A DNA stretch of 57,522 bases from Bacteroidales bacterium (GTDB lineage Bacteria > Bacteroidota > Bacteroidia > Bacteroidales > WCHB1-69). The stretch spans positions 1 to 57,522 of the forward strand of contig JAKSMC010000021.1 in the NCBI GenBank assembly GCA_024400835.1, written 5' to 3'. A model generated the notes under the pieces. That model was not told the DNA's origin, did no database searches, and was given only the letters and a program-made list of their open reading frames with translations. A program made the position numbers and the translations under genes. Shown in pieces: positions 35,049 through 42,975 of the stretch. The number at the start of each line of letters is the position of its first letter. Position 1 is the stretch's first letter.

Positions 35049-36311
35049 ATGAAAGACATTTTCGAAAGACTCAAAGAGTCATCCGGTGGCCCGATAGGAC
35101 AATACCGAGAAAGAATAGACGGTTATTTTGCATTTCCGAAATTGGAAGGCGAGCTCGGCCCGCACATGAGATTCAATGGCAAAGAAGTGCTTTGTTGGAG
35201 TTTGAACAACTACCTCGGCTTGGCAAACCATCCCGAGATCCGCAAAGCCGATGCCGAAGGCGCAGCACGCTGGGGCATGGCTTACCCGATGGGCAGCCGT
35301 ATGATGACCGGCCAAACGGCATTGCACGAAAAGTTGGAACGCGAGTTGGCTGACTTCGAGCACAAAGAGGCTGCTTTTGAATTCAATTTCGGTTATCAAG
35401 GCATTCTCTCCACCATTGACTCATTGGTAAGTCGTCATGATGTCATCGTTTACGATGCTGAAGCTCACGCCTGTCTGTTGGACGGTATGCGCCTTCACAT
35501 CGGTAAGAAAATCAAATTCCGTCACAACGACATCGCAGACTGCGAAAAAGTCCTGGCACGTGCTTGCAAGATGGCTGACGAGCAGGATGGCGGCGTATTG
35601 CTGATTACAGAAGGTGTGTTCGGCATGACCGGCGCACTCGGCATCCTCGACCAGATTGCCGCCCTCAAGAAGAAATACCCGTTCAGAATCCTCATTGACG
35701 ACGCACACGGTTTTGGCGTCATGGGACCGCATGGTCGCGGCACCTCCGAGCACTTCGGTGTCATGGACGACATCGACGTCTACATTGGCGCTTACGCCAA
35801 ATCCATGGCTACCATCGGCGGTTTCGTCGCTTCCGAAAAATCCATCGTCAACTTCCTGCGCTACAACATGCGTTCCCAGATGTACGCAAAATCCCTTCCG
35901 ATGCCCATCGTCGAAGGCTGTCTGAAACGTCTTGAAATCATCCGCAGCGCAGAAGGCGACGCTTTAAGAGCTCATCTTTGGGAAATCACCCGCAGACTGC
36001 AGAACGGATTCCGCGAACTCGGCTACGAAATCGGACCCGCTGAGGCCTGCGTCACCCCAGTACACTTGAGATGCGGTATCAACCAGGCCGCCAACATCGC
36101 TGTCGACCTGCGCGAAAACTACAACATCTTCTGCTCTATCGTCACCTACCCCGTTATTCCTCCTGGAATGCTTATTTTCCGTATCATCCCGACCGCCGCT
36201 CACAGCATTGAAGACGTCGACCGCACATTGGCTGCCTTCAAAGACATCAAAGAGCGCCTCGCCAAAGGTGACTACGACAAGGAAATTCCCGACATGGCTC
36301 TCATCAAATAA
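35049..36311 (+). CDS. Alpha-oxoamine synthase (serine palmitoyltransferase-like)
   Basis: 420 residues. PLP-dependent fold-type I enzyme: VLCWSLNNYLGLANHPE, GSRMMTGQTALHEKLERELA, DDAHGFGVMGPHGRG with the PLP-contacting Asp and His, and the Schiff-base Lys in YIGAYAKSMATIGGF. The family condenses an amino acid with an acyl-CoA: serine palmitoyltransferase, KBL or BioF. The absence of other biotin or threonine genes nearby and the phylum's sphingolipids make serine palmitoyltransferase the best guess, but the substrate cannot be read from motifs. HemW follows after 1 nt. Confidence 0.78.
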   Translation: MKDIFERLKESSGGPIGQYRERIDGYFAFPKLEGELGPHMRFNGKEVLCWSLNNYLGLANHPEIRKADAEGAARWGMAYPMGSRMMTGQTALHEKLERELADFEHKEAAFEFNFGYQGILSTIDSLVSRHDVIVYDAEAHACLLDGMRLHIGKKIKFRHNDIADCEKVLARACKMADEQDGGVLLITEGVFGMTGALGILDQIAALKKKYPFRILIDDAHGFGVMGPHGRGTSEHFGVMDDIDVYIGAYAKSMATIGGFVASEKSIVNFLRYNMRSQMYAKSLPMPIVEGCLKRLEIIRSAEGDALRAHLWEITRRLQNGFRELGYEIGPAEACVTPVHLRCGINQAANIAVDLRENYNIFCSIVTYPVIPPGMLIFRIIPTAAHSIEDVDRTLAAFKDIKERLAKGDYDKEIPDMALIK

Positions 36312-36312
36312 G

Positions 36313-37443
36313 ATGTCTGGAATCTACATACACATCCCATTCTGCCGCAGTAAATGCATTTACTGCGGCTTTTATTCTATGGTGACTAAAAAGCAGGTAG
36401 ATTATGATGCCTATATATCGTCACTTCAACAAGAAATAGAGTTACGGAAAGACTACCTGCATGAACCCATCAGGACCATATATTTCGGCGGTGGCACACC
36501 CAGCCTACTGGGCATTAAAGATCTGGAACACATACTTACGTGCCTGCACAAATCCTTCGACTTGAGTCAGGTCGAAGAAATTACACTTGAGGGGAATCCC
36601 GAGCAGCTGAGTTTGGAATATTGCCAACAACTGCATCAGATAGGCTTCAACCGGATAAGCATCGGCGTACAGTCGTTTTTTCCCCACGTCCTGAAATTCA
36701 TGGGGCGCAGGCATAGCGGAATGGAGGCAACCAATGCCGTTAACAATGCCAAAGCCGCCGGGTTCGACAACATCTCCATAGATTTGATTTACGGTGTGTC
36801 CCAACGCAATGACTTCGAATGGTGCAAAGATGTAGAAACCGCGTTCTCGTCCCCCATCACGCATCTATCCTGCTACGCGCTTACCTCGGAAGAGAACAGC
36901 ATTCTGTACAAACAAATTCAGAATGCCCGGCAAATGCCCATTGATGACGAACAAGCCGCAAGGAACTACAAGGCACTTCTGGAGTTGCTACCAAAATACG
37001 GTTTCGAGCAATACGAGGTGTCGAATTTCGCCAAACCGGGATTCGAATCCAAGCACAACTCCTCTTACTGGAACCACACTCCGTATCTGGGTCTCGGGCC
37101 GTCCGCACACTCGTTCGACGGCCAACACCGCCATTGGAACCATTCGGATTTGAAGAAATATTGCTCCACAGTAAAAAGGCTGAAGCCCTACGGCGGAAGA
37201 GAGAAACTCACAAACAAAGACCTCTTCAACGAAACCGTCCTGTTAGGTCTTCGCACGCGCAACGGCCTGGATTTATCATCTATGGAGGAAAAATACGGCA
37301 AGAAAAAAGTTGCCGTGCTTATGGACTATTTCCACGACAAGGTGCGGCCGGAGTATTATGAAGAAAAAGAAAGCCGGCTTCGTTTGACGGAAACCGGCCT
37401 ATGGTTTGCCGACGGCATTGCCGGCGACGCATTTCTAATTTAA
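36313..37443 (+). CDS. hemW: HemW-like radical SAM protein
   Basis: 376 residues from MSGIYIHIPFCRSKCIYCGF, with CxxxCxxC at the very N-terminus. Further family marks: TIYFGGGTPSLLG, EITLEGNPEQL, GFNRISIGVQSF, NISIDLIYGVSQ and YEVSNFAKPGFESKHN. HemW inserts or transfers heme and was long called oxygen-independent coproporphyrinogen oxidase. The start is fixed by the 1-nt gap to the previous stop and by this N-terminus. It is convergent with the next gene (3-nt gap). Confidence 0.92.
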   Translation: MSGIYIHIPFCRSKCIYCGFYSMVTKKQVDYDAYISSLQQEIELRKDYLHEPIRTIYFGGGTPSLLGIKDLEHILTCLHKSFDLSQVEEITLEGNPEQLSLEYCQQLHQIGFNRISIGVQSFFPHVLKFMGRRHSGMEATNAVNNAKAAGFDNISIDLIYGVSQRNDFEWCKDVETAFSSPITHLSCYALTSEENSILYKQIQNARQMPIDDEQAARNYKALLELLPKYGFEQYEVSNFAKPGFESKHNSSYWNHTPYLGLGPSAHSFDGQHRHWNHSDLKKYCSTVKRLKPYGGREKLTNKDLFNETVLLGLRTRNGLDLSSMEEKYGKKKVAVLMDYFHDKVRPEYYEEKESRLRLTETGLWFADGIAGDAFLI

Positions 37444-37446
37444 GCC

Positions 37447-39177
37447 TTAGAATCTATATCCCACACCCAAGGCGAAATTGAAGAACAGGTGCGGTTCTTT
37501 CCACGTCTTATACTCCGTAAGAGGACGTCCGTTCTCCATCACAAGGTTGCCATCAGGACCATAAACCATATCCATACGGCCATAAGTAGCCTTATAGCGA
37601 CCCAATGTCAGATCTGTATAGAAATAGAGTCTTTTCACAAGTGTAGTGGCACCCAAACGCAAGGTGGCTCCAACACCGAATTTATCATTCACCCAATCGC
37701 AGCCATACTTTTCAAAAAGTACTCTGTTAATATTGGAATAGTTAATGCTGGCTGTGGCAAATCTGAGATTGATAGCGGCGCCCAACATAAATGCGGTATT
37801 GTTTTCATAATCTCCGAAAATAAACAAAGGACCTAAATCAAAGTTGGTCGGACCTGCAAAACAATATTTCAGGGAGAGCATACCACCAATGGCGGCTTTT
37901 TCTTTCGGAATAGCGAAATCAAAACCGGCACCTAAGCCCACGTAGAAAATGGAATTGGTAGCAGAAGCATATTCGAAATCGAGACAGCCGTTCACACCGA
38001 TGAACGCATTACGGGTGTACGATTTCACCTTTTCAACAACTTTTTCTTGAGCCGGTTCCTGATTGACCGTCGTTCTGGAATTGTCAGTATAGTCGCCAAT
38101 CGTCCAACGCACGCGGCCTTGGTGAGCGCTCGGCACATAGCAGGTCAGGTTCTGCCATCTTTTGATGAGTTCCTGTGCCATGTTTTCGAACTGAATCTCG
38201 ACTTGTGAGAAGTCGTCCAAGAGCACAGGTTCTTCGGAAGAGATACCTTCGAAAACTGCTTTGTACAGCTTATTGTCTTCAGAGACATCATTACCTTTGA
38301 CCGCGATGACACAGCTTTTCAGCGGTTTGCCAGCAATAGACTTGTTAACGACATTATCGCGGACGAACTGGTAGTAAGGATTGTCGAGACCTTTTTGCGG
38401 GACGCCGAGTTGTTCGCTCTTAGAGTGATTGTCATAACCATCTGTAAAGGAAACCATACAGGCGTAATCGTATTTTTCACGATCCATAGCGGACATGCGA
38501 GCCACATAGTCACTGATCATATCAGAGCCCTTGTGCATGGCATAATATAAAGATGTATTATTATATAAAGTAAGGCTGTGGATGAAATTGACCATGGCAG
38601 CCTTTGAAGATTCGGTCAGAGGCTCGATTTCACGCACCATCTGGTCGGTGTTGCTCATCGTATTAAAGCCGATAATACCGATGCGGACACTGCCGTCGGG
38701 AGATGCGTTATAGAGAATGTCGAGGAATTTGATAGCACTGCTTTGCAACTTGGAGAAGTTGGCATCGCCCAAAGAGGTACTGCAGTCAAGGACCAGCATC
38801 ACCACCATGACCTTGTCGGTTTCAAAATTCTGTTGGGCGTCTTTCACCTCGCTGTCGCGTTGCCAGCTGTATGTTTTACCGTTGTCCTGCCATTTCCAAA
38901 ACTTGAGGCCGTCTTGGAAACCGTCAGGGCAGTCAGTTGAAGCCTTTTCAAAGGTAAAGGAAATGGATTCGTCCTCTTCCACCTGTCCTGTGATGGAATC
39001 GGCATTGGCGAAGTAGATACCTTTGGAAGAGATGTTGGAAAGTGTATAGACGAAGCGATTGTTGGCGTCACGGCGGATGGCGTAATCGCCTTCAATGTAA
39101 TACTTGGCCTTATCCGCTTGGGAAAAGGCGGTCAGACATAGCAAAAAGCTGACCAACATTAATGCAAATCTTTTCAT
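37447..39177 (-). CDS. Secreted von Willebrand A domain fused to an outer-membrane barrel-like domain
   Basis: 576 residues. Signal peptide (MLVSFLLCLTAFSQA). Residues about 120-340 form a vWA domain with a MIDAS: DCSTSLGDA, a Thr in the LYNNTSLYYAM region, and Asp in VSFTDGYDNHS. A short linker with TVNQEPAQEKVVEKVKS follows. The last ~190 residues alternate as beta strands (FIGVNGCLDFEYA, FYVGLGAGFDF, FMLGAAINLRFA, YFYTDLTLGRY) and end in GVGYRF, a terminal aromatic as in outer-membrane barrels. This suggests a surface or periplasmic metal-dependent adhesion module anchored by a small barrel. I know no characterised member of this architecture. Confidence 0.75.
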   Translation of the reverse strand: MKRFALMLVSFLLCLTAFSQADKAKYYIEGDYAIRRDANNRFVYTLSNISSKGIYFANADSITGQVEEDESISFTFEKASTDCPDGFQDGLKFWKWQDNGKTYSWQRDSEVKDAQQNFETDKVMVVMLVLDCSTSLGDANFSKLQSSAIKFLDILYNASPDGSVRIGIIGFNTMSNTDQMVREIEPLTESSKAAMVNFIHSLTLYNNTSLYYAMHKGSDMISDYVARMSAMDREKYDYACMVSFTDGYDNHSKSEQLGVPQKGLDNPYYQFVRDNVVNKSIAGKPLKSCVIAVKGNDVSEDNKLYKAVFEGISSEEPVLLDDFSQVEIQFENMAQELIKRWQNLTCYVPSAHQGRVRWTIGDYTDNSRTTVNQEPAQEKVVEKVKSYTRNAFIGVNGCLDFEYASATNSIFYVGLGAGFDFAIPKEKAAIGGMLSLKYCFAGPTNFDLGPLFIFGDYENNTAFMLGAAINLRFATASINYSNINRVLFEKYGCDWVNDKFGVGATLRLGATTLVKRLYFYTDLTLGRYKATYGRMDMVYGPDGNLVMENGRPLTEYKTWKEPHLFFNFALGVGYRF

Positions 39178-39248
39178 GACTTTAAAATTTGATATGTTCT
39201 AACTTACTATTATCGATTTTATTGCATTATAAACCTAAAATGCGAAAG

Positions 39249-39256
39249 CAAAAGTA
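39249..39256 (-). promoter_or_regulatory. -7 promoter box of the vWA-barrel gene
   Basis: TACTTTTG followed by C on the minus strand, about 71 nt upstream of the ATG. Confidence 0.5.
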
Positions 39257-39336
39257 GTTAAAAGGAACCATTTATTCTCCGAGACAGAAAAAACTTGTCA
39301 ACCGTCAATTTTGGATAACTGACGTTCATTTTTTCG

Positions 39337-39344
39337 TATTTTCG
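39337..39344 (+). promoter_or_regulatory. Likely -7 box of the hexosaminidase gene
   Basis: TATTTTCG followed by CCGC; one mismatch to TAnnTTTG. It lies 20 nt upstream of the ATG, with the usual spacing and C-rich downstream bases. Confidence 0.5.
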
Positions 39345-39364
39345 CCGCTCAAAACAACAAACAA

Positions 39365-40960
39365 ATGAAGCATTTAAAAACACTCATCCTCGTACTGTTG
39401 GCGGCTGCTCTCAGCTACAGTTGTCAGAAGAGCAATCCCATCACCGTCATTCCCGAGCCCGTGGAATGTTCGCCAAAGCATGGCAATTTCAACATCAATG
39501 CAAAGACCTACGTCTGCTTTGAAAACATCAGTGGTGAAGACCACGAATTCATGAAGCTCATCAACCACTCATACCGCGACTTCTTCAAGTTGACGCCGAG
39601 TTTGGGTGACAAGACCAGTTGCAAGAAGAACTACATTCTTTTCGAAATCAACGAGAAGCGTGACGAAGCCATCGGAGACGAAGGTTACACCTTGAACGTG
39701 ACACCGCGCCACATCATCGCCAAGGCCAACACCTCGGCAGGTCTGTACTATGCTTTCCAGACCATTCTGCAGATGACCTATCCGGACAAGACAGCCAAGT
39801 CAAAGAAGACGACAGTGCCTTGTGCCAAAATCGTTGACTACCCGCGTTTTGCCTACCGCGGTGCGCATCTTGACGTATCTCGTCATTTCTTCAACGTCAA
39901 GTTTGTGAAAGAGTACATCGACCTGATGGCCACTTACAAACTCAACAAGTTCCACTGGCACCTGACCGACGACCACGGCTGGCGTATCCAAATCGACAAA
40001 TATCCGGAGTTGACTCGCAAGGGTGCATGGCGTCCGCAACGTGACACTTGGGACACGCTGCATCCCGTTCTGCCGGAAGAGCCTATGACCTACGGAGGTT
40101 TCTATACCAAAGACCAGATTCGCGAAATTGTGGAATATGCCGCAGCACGCCATATCGACGTCATCCCTGAAATCGAAATCCCCGGCCACTGCAGCGCCAT
40201 ACTCGCCGCCTATCCGCAATATGCCTGCGACAACTATCCGTACACCGTGGCTGTCGGCCCATACTGGCCGCCCAAAGCCATCATGTGTGCCGGCAATGAC
40301 GATGTCATCACCTTCTACAAAGACGTCCTCTCCGAAGTGGCAGAGCTGTTTCCCTACCCTTATATACACATCGGCGGTGACGAAGCCTTCAACGACAACT
40401 GGCAGGTTTGTCCCAAATGCCAACAGCGCATTGCTGACAAGGGCCTGGCCGACGAAATGGCCTTGCAACAGTGGCTCATGAACCAACTTGAAAAGCACCT
40501 GAAAGATCTGGGCAAAAAGGCCATCATCTGGGACGACATCGTTTCCGACGACATGGTCAACATGTCCACCATCATGTGCTGGCAGGGACCGAAGGCCGCC
40601 AAGACGGCAGCCAAACACGGCAACGACGTGATCATGTGCCCCACCACGCACTGCTACTTCAACTTCTACCAACGCGACCCCAAAGAGGAAAAACAGCTCT
40701 GCATGGAAGGGCTTATCACTTTGGAAAAAGCCTACGAATTCGACCCCATGCCCAAAGGGCTGAGCGAAAAATACCAAAAGCACATTTTAGGCGGCCAATG
40801 CAACTTGTGGACCGAATTCATCAATACACCAGAGCAAGCCAGATACATGATATACCCGCGTATCTGCGCATTGGCTGAGAGCGTGTGGACAGCCCAAGAT
40901 CATAAAGACTGGAAGAAATTCCAAGACAAAGTGGCGATGCATACCGCCTTCCGTAAATAA
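39365..40960 (+). CDS. GH20 beta-N-acetylhexosaminidase, lipoprotein
   Basis: 531 residues. Lipoprotein-like start (LAAALSYSC, Cys at 20). An N-terminal GH20b-like domain (about 25-155) precedes the catalytic barrel: YRGAHLDVSRHFF, NKFHWHLTDDHGWRIQI and the catalytic pair Asp339-Glu340 in IHIGGDEAF, with a later aromatic wall (CNLWTEFI). It removes terminal GlcNAc or GalNAc from glycans by substrate-assisted catalysis. Probably located in the outer envelope. It ends at a perfect bidirectional terminator shared with the convergent DUF4249-like gene. Confidence 0.94.
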   Translation: MKHLKTLILVLLAAALSYSCQKSNPITVIPEPVECSPKHGNFNINAKTYVCFENISGEDHEFMKLINHSYRDFFKLTPSLGDKTSCKKNYILFEINEKRDEAIGDEGYTLNVTPRHIIAKANTSAGLYYAFQTILQMTYPDKTAKSKKTTVPCAKIVDYPRFAYRGAHLDVSRHFFNVKFVKEYIDLMATYKLNKFHWHLTDDHGWRIQIDKYPELTRKGAWRPQRDTWDTLHPVLPEEPMTYGGFYTKDQIREIVEYAAARHIDVIPEIEIPGHCSAILAAYPQYACDNYPYTVAVGPYWPPKAIMCAGNDDVITFYKDVLSEVAELFPYPYIHIGGDEAFNDNWQVCPKCQQRIADKGLADEMALQQWLMNQLEKHLKDLGKKAIIWDDIVSDDMVNMSTIMCWQGPKAAKTAAKHGNDVIMCPTTHCYFNFYQRDPKEEKQLCMEGLITLEKAYEFDPMPKGLSEKYQKHILGGQCNLWTEFINTPEQARYMIYPRICALAESVWTAQDHKDWKKFQDKVAMHTAFRK

Positions 40961-40989
40961 AAAAAAAGCACCAAAAGGTGCTTTTTTTT
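40961..40989. terminator. Bidirectional intrinsic terminator
   Basis: Perfect 12-bp stem AAAAAAAGCACC with GGTGCTTTTTTT, AAAA loop, between two convergent genes. The A and T runs serve both strands. Confidence 0.88.
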
Positions 40990-42100
40990 ATTTGGATACC
41001 ACCTCGAAAAACTCAGGTGAATTTCTATAGTAGTCGAAATTCAAGTTCTTAGTCTGGCTACCTTTCACCAAGGAATCCTCATTGTTGTTGCCATTGGTGT
41101 TGTCGAATTTGAACAGTCTATAGCAATGGTTCCTGGAGGCCAGCAAACCGTAGGCATTGTTGTTTTCGGAAACGAAGTTCGTATATTCCAATCTGTCTTG
41201 AACGATGCTGGAACTCGGTGTGGATACGTTGTGATACGTTTGGAACTCCTTGTTGGCCGTCCATGCATCAATCTTCAAGCAGAAGAAGGGTCTTCCATCT
41301 ACCGTGTCCACATAACGGACTACATTGTTATTGGGCTCTACGTATTGTTTAATCATAGCGAAGAGGTCCGTCGATGTGAAACTGTCGAAGTTAATAGTGC
41401 CATCTGATTGAGGAACTTTGAAAGATGAGTTCATCTTCTTGGAGATGGATTTATGCACTACTTCTTGCGTGTTTTTGTTGACTTCTATATAATAAAATGT
41501 AATATAAAAATCAGCGACAACGGCATTGTTTGATCTGGCAGTGCCTCCGCCATCACCTGTCAACACGAATTTCGGAGCAGTATTGTCCTTAGAATTGAAG
41601 GGATTCTGATTAGCGGGTTTGCTGATTTTGCAATTGCCTACGATATCCGTTTGGGCATAGATTTCCTCGCCGCTATTCACATGCTTAATAACCAGCCTGT
41701 ATTTATAATCCTTATTCAGCGTCCAATTGGAGTAATAGAGCAATTGTTTGGGATTTGCAAAGTAACCGTCATCCTTGGGGACAGCAGTCGTCGTATCCAG
41801 CACTGCGCTACGGCGCATAGTGCCTCTGTCATCGTACTCTTCCAAGCGAACCTCAATGGAATCCACAGGATAATAGATCTGATCCCAGTTGCCGGCTTCA
41901 ACGAAGGCATTGTCATCGGTAAGATATCCTCTATAGATTTTGAAATAATGCACGGGGTCATTAATGTTCAGCAACGCGTATGAGATGGAAATGTCCTTGT
42001 AATCAGCAGTGAGGTCCAAGTCATCATTACAGCTGCTGCAGAGCAGCAAAATCGGGAGCAATGCCAGCAACAGGCATTTGCTTATAGTCATTTTATTCAT
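40988..42100 (-). CDS. DUF4249-like lipoprotein
   Basis: 370 residues. Lipobox LLLCSSC with Cys near 24. The chain is beta-rich: early ISISYALLNINDPVHYFKIYR and DSIEVRLEEYDDRG, later YYSNWTLNKDYKYRLVIKH and FYITFYYIEVNK, consistent with the DUF4249 immunoglobulin-like surface lipoproteins that pair with outer-membrane proteins. The start overlaps the upstream barrel gene by 8 nt, so the two are co-translated. Function unknown. Family placement is moderate. Confidence 0.6.
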   Translation of the reverse strand: MNKMTISKCLLLALLPILLLCSSCNDDLDLTADYKDISISYALLNINDPVHYFKIYRGYLTDDNAFVEAGNWDQIYYPVDSIEVRLEEYDDRGTMRRSAVLDTTTAVPKDDGYFANPKQLLYYSNWTLNKDYKYRLVIKHVNSGEEIYAQTDIVGNCKISKPANQNPFNSKDNTAPKFVLTGDGGGTARSNNAVVADFYITFYYIEVNKNTQEVVHKSISKKMNSSFKVPQSDGTINFDSFTSTDLFAMIKQYVEPNNNVVRYVDTVDGRPFFCLKIDAWTANKEFQTYHNVSTPSSSIVQDRLEYTNFVSENNNAYGLLASRNHCYRLFKFDNTNGNNNEDSLVKGSQTKNLNFDYYRNSPEFFEVVSK

Positions 42101-42896
42101 ATTCAGGTATTACTCTATTCCATTTAGTTCCGATAGTGTTTCCATACTTATCGGTTCTCGTATTTCTTTCAAATTGTTCGTTGATATAGTAGCAAAGGCG
42201 CAGAGAGAGCACGTGATTGTGCATTTTGTTGTAGTCGTCCCTTTTCACGTTGAACGAACCGTCGGCGTTATAACTACCGCAGAGGAAGTGCATCGTGCGG
42301 ATAGGCACCATAGAGTACTCCCAGCGCAAGCCCAGGGAGAGGTTCTTATACAATCTGACGTCAACGTTAGCCAGCACGGACCAATCGCTGGTCTTGTAAG
42401 TGCCGCTACGGATAGATGTTGTCCTTTTAAAACCATTATACGTTTCCTTGGCGCGGACAAGACGGCTCCAGGAGAAGCCCAAACCGAAAGTGCATCCAGT
42501 GCGGACATCCTCGTAATTGAACATCACGGGGATTTGCACGTAGTCCAGGGAGATGTTACATTTGGAGTAGGTTTTGAACGGCTGAGTGCGGTCGACATCT
42601 TCGAACATAGAGGAATGATAATAGAGGGTGTCGACGAAATGATGGCTGTAGGCCCCTTTCTGCACATAGAGAAGTTCAGCAGTCACAGACATCGTCTGCT
42701 TCCTGTTGACGGGCAGTTTGATGCCTAATCCGCCATTGGCTCCAATCTTTGTAAAACCATGGACATCGTCTCCTTCGATCTGTCCGAAGTTAGCACCGGC
42801 AGCGACAAAGCCGATAAAGCGTTGGGAATATCCGTGTACGCTTGACAGTAAAAGGCAGATTGTCAAAAAGATGACACTAAAACAATACTTTTTCAT
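42093..42896 (-). CDS. Outer-membrane beta-barrel protein (PorT-like)
   Basis: 267 residues. Signal peptide (FLTICLLLSSVHGYSQ). The mature chain alternates as eight or so amphipathic strands: GFVAAGANFGQIEG, GANGGLGIKLPV, SVTAELLYVQKGAY, DYVQIPVMFNYE, TFGLGFSWSRLV, SVLANVDVRLYKNLSLGLRW and NHVLSLRLCYYI. This is the OMP_b-brl_2/PorT pattern. It overlaps the DUF4249-like gene and probably forms an envelope pair with it. A -7-like box TATCTTCG sits 20 nt upstream. Confidence 0.78.
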   Translation of the reverse strand: MKKYCFSVIFLTICLLLSSVHGYSQRFIGFVAAGANFGQIEGDDVHGFTKIGANGGLGIKLPVNRKQTMSVTAELLYVQKGAYSHHFVDTLYYHSSMFEDVDRTQPFKTYSKCNISLDYVQIPVMFNYEDVRTGCTFGLGFSWSRLVRAKETYNGFKRTTSIRSGTYKTSDWSVLANVDVRLYKNLSLGLRWEYSMVPIRTMHFLCGSYNADGSFNVKRDDYNKMHNHVLSLRLCYYINEQFERNTRTDKYGNTIGTKWNRVIPEYE

Positions 42897-42915
42897 CCTA
42901 AAATTTTTAGCGGCG

Positions 42916-42923
42916 CGAAGATA
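42916..42923 (-). promoter_or_regulatory. Likely -7 box of the barrel/DUF4249-like pair
   Basis: TATCTTCG followed by CGCC on the minus strand; one mismatch to the consensus, 19 nt before the ATG. It lies directly after the rpsA terminator. Confidence 0.45.
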
Positions 42924-42925
42924 AC

Positions 42926-42957
42926 AAAAAAGGCTGACCGTTCGGTCAGCCTTTTTT
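42926..42957 (-). terminator. Intrinsic terminator of rpsA
   Basis: Perfect 15-bp inverted repeat AAAAAAGGCTGACCG with CGGTCAGCCTTTTTT around a tiny loop, 18 nt past the rpsA stop on its strand. It is near-symmetrical and could act both ways. Confidence 0.9.
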
Positions 42958-42975
42958 CATATTTGAAATAAAGGA

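Noticed and set aside
35049..36311. Calling the alpha-oxoamine synthase kbl or bioF
   Set aside because: The PLP motifs are common to the family, and no threonine dehydrogenase or biotin genes are adjacent.
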